Shown piece by piece: positions 1 to 5,080 of a stretch of DNA of 12,553 nucleotides (the stretch's first letter is position 1; every line of letters begins with the position of its first letter). The translations under genes and the position numbers were made by a program. Origin of the DNA: Methylomarinum sp964442675 (lineage in GTDB: Bacteria > Pseudomonadota > Gammaproteobacteria > Methylococcales > Methylomonadaceae); the NCBI GenBank assembly GCA_964442675.1, contig CAYUAE010000052.1:1-12553 (forward strand). The letters are read 5' to 3'. Under the pieces are notes generated by a model. It did no database searches and had not been told where the DNA came from. It saw nothing but the letters and a program-made list of their open reading frames with translations.

Positions 1-42
1 GTCGATGGCGGCTACGTTAGTGGGCTGTAAATTTTCAGACAC
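1..42 (-). CDS. Start of a leftward gene, cut by the window edge; possibly Ppx/GppA-like phosphatase
   Basis: The complement reads a GTG start at 42-40 followed by 13 open codons (MSENLQPTNVAAID, with the GTG read as Met). AGGA lies six bases upstream of the GTG, a usable ribosome binding site. The piece is too short for a firm identification. The ending V-A-A-I-D resembles the phosphate-1 start of exopolyphosphatase/GppA proteins (AAIDLGSNSF), usually preceded by a short polar N-terminus as here. That match rests on five residues and is only a suggestion. The gene is transcribed away from yadG, so the two share the intergenic region 43-207. Confidence 0.45.
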   Translation of the reverse strand, partial: MSENLQPTNVAAID

Positions 43-207
43 GGTAAGTCCTGTATTTAGTGAAAATCAATAAAATCTGATAAAATTACTAAGTTTTATT
101 CCGCTGAATAGGCGTATGGTATTGATATATTTATGACAACCGTATTTTAGCGGTTTAATTCGAATGGTAAACAGTTTTTATGGGGTATATGGATTGTTCG
201 TAACAAT
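43..207. promoter_or_regulatory. AT-rich divergent intergenic region upstream of yadG
   Basis: This 165-bp region separates two divergent starts and should carry promoters for both. It is AT-rich. It holds a loose inverted repeat AATAAAA/TTTTATT (about 69-101) and a short AACCG/CGGTT pair near 139-156. A weak candidate rightward promoter is TTGATA at 122-127 with TATTTT at 143-148, but the 15-bp spacer is short. No clear FNR box (TTGAT-N4-ATCAA) is present; TTGAT at 122-126 is a half-site only. Confidence 0.4.
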
Positions 208-1113
208 ATGACAGCATTATTCATTGAAAATTTGAAAAAAACCTATAAAAACGGTTTTGAGGCATTAAAAGGCATTGATCTTTCCGTCAATCAAGGCGAT
301 TTCTTTGCTCTGCTAGGCCCTAATGGCGCGGGTAAATCAACGACCATTGGGATTGTCAGCTCCATGGTGACGAAAAGCTGTGGTCGAGTCAGAATTTTTG
401 AATATGATTTAGATAAACAAACCAATCAGGCTAAAAACTGTATTGGTCTGGTACCACAGGAAATTAATTTCAATCAGTTTGAAACGGTCCGAAATATTGT
501 CATCAACCAGGCGGGCTATCACGGCATTCCACGAAAAGAGGCCAAAATTCGTGCTGATCGCTGTTTAAGGCAAATGGACTTATGGGATAAGCGTAACACT
601 GTGTCCAGGCGGCTTTCCGGTGGCATGAAACGGCGGGTCATGATTGCCCGCGCTTTAGTGCATGAACCCAGGTTGTTGATTTTAGATGAGCCGACCGCAG
701 GTGTCGATATTGAAATTCGTCATGCCATGTGGGAGATGATGCGAGAGGTTAACCAACAGGGCACTACGATTATTCTGACGACACATTATCTGGAAGAGGC
801 CGAAAGCCTGTGCCGTAATATCGCTATTATCAATCACGGTAAGATTGTCGAGAATTCCGACATGCTGTCTTTGTTAGACAGAATTAACAAGGAGTATTTT
901 GTTTTAAATTTAAGTAAGCCGCTGGAAACAGTGCCGGATATTGCGGAGTTTTCAATGGAATTGACTGAGCCACGTCTGTTGACCGTTGCCGTGCCTAAAG
1001 ATCGTACCCTGAATGAGCTGTTCCAGTGCTTGTCGGCGGCGGGTATTGAAGTGTCCAGTCTGAAAAATAAATCCAACCGCCTTGAACAATTATTTATGGA
1101 TATTGTGCGATGA
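208..1113 (+). CDS. yadG: ABC exporter ATP-binding subunit, YadG family
   Basis: This is the nucleotide-binding subunit of an ABC-2 type exporter; it hydrolyses ATP at the inner face of the cytoplasmic membrane to drive the permease encoded next. The 301 residues show Walker A GPNGAGKST (37-45), Q-loop Q84, signature LSGGM (136-140), Walker B LLILDEP (156-162, with D160 and catalytic E161), D-loop near D167 and switch H193. Length and sequence follow E. coli YadG (about 308 aa) closely, including the run LDEPTAGVDIE and the C-terminal N-R-LE-LF ending. The substrate of YadGH is not established, so none is given. ATG 208 is the natural start because family similarity begins at once, though the upstream ribosome site is poor. 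The stop overlaps the yadH start (ATGA), indicating one transcript and coupled translation. Confidence 0.93.
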   Translation: MTALFIENLKKTYKNGFEALKGIDLSVNQGDFFALLGPNGAGKSTTIGIVSSMVTKSCGRVRIFEYDLDKQTNQAKNCIGLVPQEINFNQFETVRNIVINQAGYHGIPRKEAKIRADRCLRQMDLWDKRNTVSRRLSGGMKRRVMIARALVHEPRLLILDEPTAGVDIEIRHAMWEMMREVNQQGTTIILTTHYLEEAESLCRNIAIINHGKIVENSDMLSLLDRINKEYFVLNLSKPLETVPDIAEFSMELTEPRLLTVAVPKDRTLNELFQCLSAAGIEVSSLKNKSNRLEQLFMDIVR

Positions 1114-1874
1114 AGACTTCTGTTGCCTTAACCACCATATTAGCCAAGGAAATTCGCCGCTTCACCCGTATCTGGCCACAAACTCTGTTACCCCCTGCGA
1201 TTACCACGTCTTTATATTTTCTTATTTTCGGAAAATTGATCGGTGACAGGGTAGGGCCGATCAATGGCGTCAGTTATATGGATTATATTGTGCCGGGCAT
1301 TATTCTGATGGCGGTGATCAGTCATTCTTATGCCAATGTCGTGTCATCGTTTTACTCGACCAAGTTTCAGCGGCATATTGAAGAATTGCTGGTATCGCCG
1401 GTGCCCAACTGGGTTATTCTTGTCGGTTATACCGGTGGCGGGGTGGCTCGGGGTGTGCTGGTCGGATCAATTGTGGCGGGTATTTCAACGGTGTTTTCTG
1501 ATTTTCAGGTACAAAACTGGCCGGTCGCAATCTGTATTTTCGTATTGACGGCGGTGCTGTTTGCACTGGCCGGCTTTATCAATGCCGTGTTTGCCGATAG
1601 TTTTGATGATATTTCGATTATTCCAAATTTTGTACTGACACCATTGAGTTATCTAGGTGGTGTGTTTTATTCGGTTTCCATGTTGCCGGCGATGTGGCAA
1701 CAGGTTTCATTGGCCAATCCGATTTTGTATATGATCAATGCCTTTCGGTATGGCCTGATCGGTGTCAGCGATGTCGGGATCGAGAAATCTTTTTTAATGA
1801 CGGGGGGCTTTATTTTAAGTCTGCTGCTGTTTAGTTTATGGCTTTTGCACCGCGGCGTCGGCATTAAAAATTAG
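1110..1874 (+). CDS. yadH: ABC-2 type exporter permease, YadH family
   Basis: This is the membrane subunit paired with YadG. The 254 residues match the size and sequence of E. coli YadH (256 aa). About six hydrophobic segments can be seen, roughly at residues 27-46, 60-82, 102-126, 139-162, 170-192 and 229-249. Family landmarks include KFQRHIEELLVSPVP in the first cytoplasmic region, F-D-D-I-S before the fifth segment, and the ABC-2 stretch around NP-ILYMINAFRYG. There is no signal peptide. The start overlaps the yadG stop by four bases. The gene ends 21 bp before the converging fnr gene, and no T-rich hairpin terminator is visible between them, so antisense read-through between the two 3' ends is possible. 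The transported substrate is unknown. Confidence 0.92.
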   Translation: MKTSVALTTILAKEIRRFTRIWPQTLLPPAITTSLYFLIFGKLIGDRVGPINGVSYMDYIVPGIILMAVISHSYANVVSSFYSTKFQRHIEELLVSPVPNWVILVGYTGGGVARGVLVGSIVAGISTVFSDFQVQNWPVAICIFVLTAVLFALAGFINAVFADSFDDISIIPNFVLTPLSYLGGVFYSVSMLPAMWQQVSLANPILYMINAFRYGLIGVSDVGIEKSFLMTGGFILSLLLFSLWLLHRGVGIKN

Positions 1875-1895
1875 CTTGGAAGTCATGATAGAAAA

Positions 1896-2609
1896 TCAGT
1901 CGGCTTCAGAATCGGAGGGTTGTAGCAGGGCTTTTAAGCCGTCAATATCAAGCAGAGTCACCGATTTATTTTGAATGGCAATCAAATTCTGTTGTTGAAA
2001 TTTTTTCAGCAGGCGGCTGACGGTTTCCAGGGCCAGACCTAAGTGATTGCCGATTTCCTGGCGAGTCATCGATAAACGGAAAGAGGCTGCGGAAAAACCA
2101 CGTTGTTTTAAGCGTTCAGACAGATTGAGCAGAAAGAAAGCCAGGCGTTCTTCAGAAGGTCTTTTGTTGAGTACGCGCTGCTGATGATCATTGTTCACTT
2201 TATCACCAGTATGCCGAAACAGTTCGCGCGCCAGTCCCGGAATACGCAAAAACATATCGTCGATGCTTTCCGCAGGTAACAGACAAAAACTACAGGTTTC
2301 CAGTGCGATAGCCGAACATTGGTGGGTATTGTTGGACAGCCCGTCAAAACCTAATAATTCACCTGGCAGCAGAACGCTCAAGATATGTTCATTGCCGTGA
2401 AAATCATTGGAAACCAGCTTTGCACTGCCCGCCTTGATGGCCAGAATGCCTTTTAATTCATCACCCTGACGGTAAAGAAACTCACCACGCTGTAAAATTT
2501 TCCGCGCTTTGACGACTTTACTGATGTTATCGATTTCATGGGCGTTTAAACCGCGTGGAATACAGATGTTATCGAGACTGCAATTCCCGCATATAACCTT
2601 GTTTGTCAT
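1896..2609 (-). CDS. fnr: FNR-type oxygen-sensing transcription regulator (Crp/Fnr family)
   Basis: This 237-residue protein is a Crp/Fnr-family activator predicted to bind an oxygen-labile [4Fe-4S] cluster and to dimerise on TTGAT-N4-ATCAA sites when oxygen is low. Cysteines C7, C10 and C16 (C-GN-C-SLDNI-C-IP) and C109 correspond with a constant offset of 13 to E. coli FNR C20, C23, C29 and C122, the four cluster ligands. The cyclic-nucleotide-like barrel spans about residues 25-125. The dimer helix follows, then a helix-turn-helix around 180-205 with E195, S198 and R199 matching the E-xx-SR DNA contacts of FNR. The N-terminus is shorter than in E. coli. The gene lies six bases after a small membrane-protein gene with AGGA about 14 bases ahead of its start, so it is the last gene of a three-gene operon. 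An Anr-type name would be equally valid. Confidence 0.92.
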   Translation of the reverse strand: MTNKVICGNCSLDNICIPRGLNAHEIDNISKVVKARKILQRGEFLYRQGDELKGILAIKAGSAKLVSNDFHGNEHILSVLLPGELLGFDGLSNNTHQCSAIALETCSFCLLPAESIDDMFLRIPGLARELFRHTGDKVNNDHQQRVLNKRPSEERLAFFLLNLSERLKQRGFSAASFRLSMTRQEIGNHLGLALETVSRLLKKFQQQNLIAIQNKSVTLLDIDGLKALLQPSDSEAD

Positions 2610-2615
2610 AGGTTT

Positions 2616-2813
2616 TTAGCTGTTTTCCTGTTCGGGGGATTTAACCCGGGGCCATGGTGTAAACGCAAAAATCCATAACATGATGATATTGACGACAGGA
2701 ATTAACAAACACAGTGCCCAGCCTTTTCCGAGTCCGGCTTTGTCAAGAATAAGCATAGCCAGCCATAAAACAAAGGCGACGTAGAGAATCAATAAAACAA
2801 AGAATAAACTCAT
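2616..2813 (-). CDS. Small two-helix membrane protein, paralogue of the preceding gene
   Basis: This 65-residue protein is of unknown function. It has two hydrophobic stretches (about residues 3-23 and 32-51) joined by a short loop with K-A-G and G-W-A, and a charged tail after F-T-P-W-P. An excellent ribosome site (AGGAGA, eight bases from ATG) lies inside the end of the previous gene, and the two genes overlap by four bases (ATGA). The loop, second helix and WP-plus-acidic-tail layout repeat those of the upstream protein, so the two probably arose by tandem duplication. Its stop lies six bases ahead of fnr. Ribosome site, coupling and paralogy together make it a real gene despite its size. 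Confidence 0.8.
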   Translation of the reverse strand: MSLFFVLLILYVAFVLWLAMLILDKAGLGKGWALCLLIPVVNIIMLWIFAFTPWPRVKSPEQENS

Positions 2814-3016
2814 TGCAGATTCTCCTCATCATTGATTTGATTAGGCCAGTCACTGAATGCAAGAAAAATAAAAACCAGCAAGACACCAAATCCCGGAACA
2901 AATACCAGAGCGGCCCAGGCCGGACTAAAGCCTGCACGTTTGAAGACAATGCCGATTGGAATAATAATCAGCAGGGCTGCAACCACCATGTGGGCAATTT
3001 CAGGCATCATAAACAT
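2810..3016 (-). CDS. Small two-helix membrane protein, first gene of the fnr operon
   Basis: This 68-residue protein is of unknown function. It has hydrophobic segments at about residues 8-25 and 33-53, a short basic loop (K-R-A-G-F-S-P-A-W-A) and an acidic tail after F-S-D-W-P. The start was chosen from AGGAG seven bases upstream of the ATG at 3016-3014; the two internal methionines just after it have no such site. The downstream protein shares the pattern [KR]-A-G, W-A, P, I-F-(L)-A-F, W-P and a terminal E-N. A short membrane protein leading an oxygen-regulator operon could be linked to envelope or respiratory functions, but nothing in the sequence proves a role. Confidence 0.8.
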   Translation of the reverse strand: MFMMPEIAHMVVAALLIIIPIGIVFKRAGFSPAWAALVFVPGFGVLLVFIFLAFSDWPNQINDEENLQ

Positions 3017-3064
3017 AATCGCGCTCCTGTATTATTTTGTACGGCATCTTCTGTTAGGCGGTTC

Positions 3065-3125
3065 ACCCAGCACTTCACCATTGATAGCGAGTATGAAAAG
3101 GTGTAATCAGGATGAGGTGCTGGGT
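3065..3125. repeat. Long-range inverted repeat upstream of the fnr operon
   Basis: ACCCAGCACTTC at 3065-3076 pairs with GAGGTGCTGGGT at 3114-3125: 11 of 12 bases are complementary, and the odd pair can be a G-U in RNA. The loop is 37 nt. The repeat lies 49-109 bp upstream of the first start codon of the operon. It could fold in the leader RNA if transcription begins above about 3125; a TATGAT-like -10 at 3142-3137 (complement strand) would fit, but no good -35 goes with it. It may instead be the remnant of a small mobile repeat. Its function is unknown. Confidence 0.45.
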
Positions 3126-3161
3126 AAAGTCTATATATCATAACCTATTGATTATGAATTT

Positions 3162-3197
3162 GTAGGATGGGTAGAGCGATAGCGAAACCCATCCTAC
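3162..3197. repeat. Dispersed REP-like palindromic repeat, intact copy
   Basis: A perfect 11-bp inverted repeat, GTAGGATGGGT (3162-3172) and ACCCATCCTAC (3187-3197), encloses the 14-nt centre AGAGCGATAGCGAA. A second copy lies at 12300-12332 in the opposite orientation, identical at 30 of 33 aligned positions. The element sits 38 bp beyond the stop of the leftward flavoprotein gene and upstream of the fnr operon, so it may also help end cysJ-side transcripts. No T-run follows the stem. Similar GATGGGT-AGAGCGATAGCGAAACCC repeats are, as I recall, common between genes in methanotroph genomes. Confidence 0.8.
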
Positions 3198-3235
3198 GGA
3201 TTTTATTTTAAAAATACCAGACGACGTAACATCAG

Positions 3236-4975
3236 TTAATAAACATCCCTGACATAGCGTTTTTCTTTTTTCAGCTTGTTGACGTATTCAGCCGCTTCGA
3301 TAACAGACATCTTGCCATGTTCAGCGATGATTTCAAACAAGGCTTTATCGACATCTTTCGCCATTCGGTAGGCATCACCGCAGACAAAGAAGTAGCCGCC
3401 TTGTTCGAGCCAGGCAAACAGTTCGGCACCGTGTTCGCGCATTCTGTCCTGAACATAGATTTTTTCTTCCTGATCACGAGAGAAGGCCAGGTCCAGGCGC
3501 GTTAATATGCCTTTGTCCTGCATCGCTTCCAATTCATCTTTATAAATGAAGTCTGTCGCCGCATTACGGTCGCCAAAAAACAGCCAGTTTTTGCCTTTAG
3601 CCTTACGGAATTCGCGTTCTTGCAGGAAGGCGCGGAACGGTGCAACCCCCGTGCCCGGGCCTACCATGATCATCGGCAAGCTGTCGTCATCAGGTACACG
3701 GAATACCTTGTTGGGGGTAAAGAAAACAGGAATCGGATGCTCACTATCTGCAAGATCGGCCAGATAGGTCGAGCAGACGCCCTTGTGTTCGCGGCCGTTG
3801 GTTTCATAGCGGACACTGGCCACCGTTAAATGGACGGTGTCGGGATACATTTTGCCACTGGAGGAAATCGAATAAGCGCGGTGTTGCAGTGGTTTGAGCA
3901 AGGCCAAAAATTCGGCCGCAGAAAATTCGATGTCTGGAAATTGCTGCAGAATATCCAGTGTGTCTTTGCCCCATAAATAGTCAGACAATGCGTCTTTATC
4001 ATCCGACTCCAGCAGGCTGTTCAATTCCTGATCACCTGAGCGCAAGGCAATTTCCTTCAGCAATTCCTTATTGGGGATTCGAATTTCAAAACGTGTACGC
4101 AGAGCTTCCGACAATGGCATCAATTCGCCATTGACCGGTTCATCCTCATCACCAGTACAACCAATCGCCTTAATAATTCCATCTACCAGGTCAGGGCAAT
4201 TGTTCGGAAATACACATAATGCATCGCCTGCTTCATAGCTCAAGCCAGAGCCGGCAATGGAAATTTCATAATGGCGAGTTTCTTTAGAAGAGTTTTCAGC
4301 CGTGAGCAGGCGATTGACCAATAATTTCGCTGGAAAGGGGTTTTTGCGGTTATAGGCCGGTTTTTTCGGTGCAGCAGTGGTATCCAGAACAGCTGTGGTA
4401 TTGGCACCATCAGCCATCATTGGAATCACTTCGCTGATCCAGTTTTCAGCAGGCTCCTCAAATTCCACATCGCAGTCGATGCGCTCAAACAGTCGGGTGG
4501 CACCCAAATCTTCCAGGCGATGATCCCAGTCGATACCGGCCTGACAAAATTTATCATAGCTGGTGTCGCCTAAAGCCAGAACCGAGTATTTCATCTGCTC
4601 CATGCGCGGCGCATCATTCGCGGAAACGGCATCCCACAAGATTTGGGCATTATCCGGCATTTCCCCTTCACCATAGGTACTGGTGATGATCAAGACATAT
4701 TCCATGCTGGCCAGTTGTTCCAGCGTTATCTCATCCATGCTTTTGACCGCCGGGACAAGACCGTGAGTTTTGGCAACGCTGGCGGCATCATTAGCGACTG
4801 ATTCCGAATTACCGGTTTGAGTGCCATATAAAATATTGATGACGCGGGCATTCGCGGTATCAAGACTGTTGGCGCTTTGCAGCATATGACTATGCATGCC
4901 TGCAAAAAAACCACTGAGCCAGGCACGCTGAGTATCACTGTAAGGCGCGTTTTTGGGAATATAAGGTGCTTTCAT
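3236..4975 (-). CDS. cysJ: NADPH diflavin reductase, sulfite reductase flavoprotein (CysJ) family
   Basis: In CysJ the flavoprotein takes electrons from NADPH through FAD and FMN and passes them to the sirohaem subunit CysI, which reduces sulfite to sulfide. The 579 residues (E. coli CysJ: 599) contain the N-terminal QRAWLSGFFAG motif (16-26), a flavodoxin FMN domain (about 45-190, with YGTQTGNS at 50-57), and an FAD domain with RAYS (366-369) and GVCST (399-403). The NADPH domain has GPGTG (439-443), S499-R500 with K505 and Y507 (the NADPH-type phosphate pocket), and CGD (532-534). The ending RYVRDVY closely resembles E. coli CysJ. ATG 4975 is the only in-frame start before an upstream stop; its ribosome site is weak. 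No cysI is adjacent, so the partner could be elsewhere or different. The gene lies 105 bp downstream of the glutamate synthase gene, in the same direction. Confidence 0.85.
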   Translation of the reverse strand: MKAPYIPKNAPYSDTQRAWLSGFFAGMHSHMLQSANSLDTANARVINILYGTQTGNSESVANDAASVAKTHGLVPAVKSMDEITLEQLASMEYVLIITSTYGEGEMPDNAQILWDAVSANDAPRMEQMKYSVLALGDTSYDKFCQAGIDWDHRLEDLGATRLFERIDCDVEFEEPAENWISEVIPMMADGANTTAVLDTTAAPKKPAYNRKNPFPAKLLVNRLLTAENSSKETRHYEISIAGSGLSYEAGDALCVFPNNCPDLVDGIIKAIGCTGDEDEPVNGELMPLSEALRTRFEIRIPNKELLKEIALRSGDQELNSLLESDDKDALSDYLWGKDTLDILQQFPDIEFSAAEFLALLKPLQHRAYSISSSGKMYPDTVHLTVASVRYETNGREHKGVCSTYLADLADSEHPIPVFFTPNKVFRVPDDDSLPMIMVGPGTGVAPFRAFLQEREFRKAKGKNWLFFGDRNAATDFIYKDELEAMQDKGILTRLDLAFSRDQEEKIYVQDRMREHGAELFAWLEQGGYFFVCGDAYRMAKDVDKALFEIIAEHGKMSVIEAAEYVNKLKKEKRYVRDVY

Positions 4976-5034
4976 ATTATTAAACCATGTGCCGAGTCAT
5001 GTTTCGACGCTGTTTCTATTATTTATGTTTAGGT

Positions 5035-5063
5035 CCTCAGGTTTTAACGAATAAAACCTGAGG
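5035..5063 (-). terminator. Strong hairpin between gltB and cysJ: terminator or attenuator
   Basis: A perfect 12-bp stem (CCTCAGGTTTTA at 5035-5046 with its complement at 5052-5063) has a 5-nt loop. It lies 18 bp beyond the gltB stop and about 60 bp before the cysJ start. On the leftward transcript it is followed by A-rich rather than U-rich sequence, so it is not a textbook intrinsic terminator. It could end or weaken gltB read-through, or protect the gltB 3' end. Confidence 0.6.
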
Positions 5064-5080
5064 AGTTAAAATCAAAGCGA

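Noticed and set aside
2813..3106. A 97-codon rightward frame across the first small membrane-protein gene
   Set aside because: The opposite strand has a good ribosome site, membrane segments and a paralogue next door; this frame is polar, histidine- and asparagine-rich and has no such support.
3148..3160. TTGAT half-sites near 3149 and 122 as FNR boxes
   Set aside because: The second half-site ATCAA is absent at the required four-base spacing in both places, so FNR binding or autoregulation cannot be claimed.
3162..3197. The inverted repeat as part of a CRISPR array
   Set aside because: There is a single palindromic unit with no regularly spaced copies or spacers nearby; the only other copy is 9 kb away and inverted.
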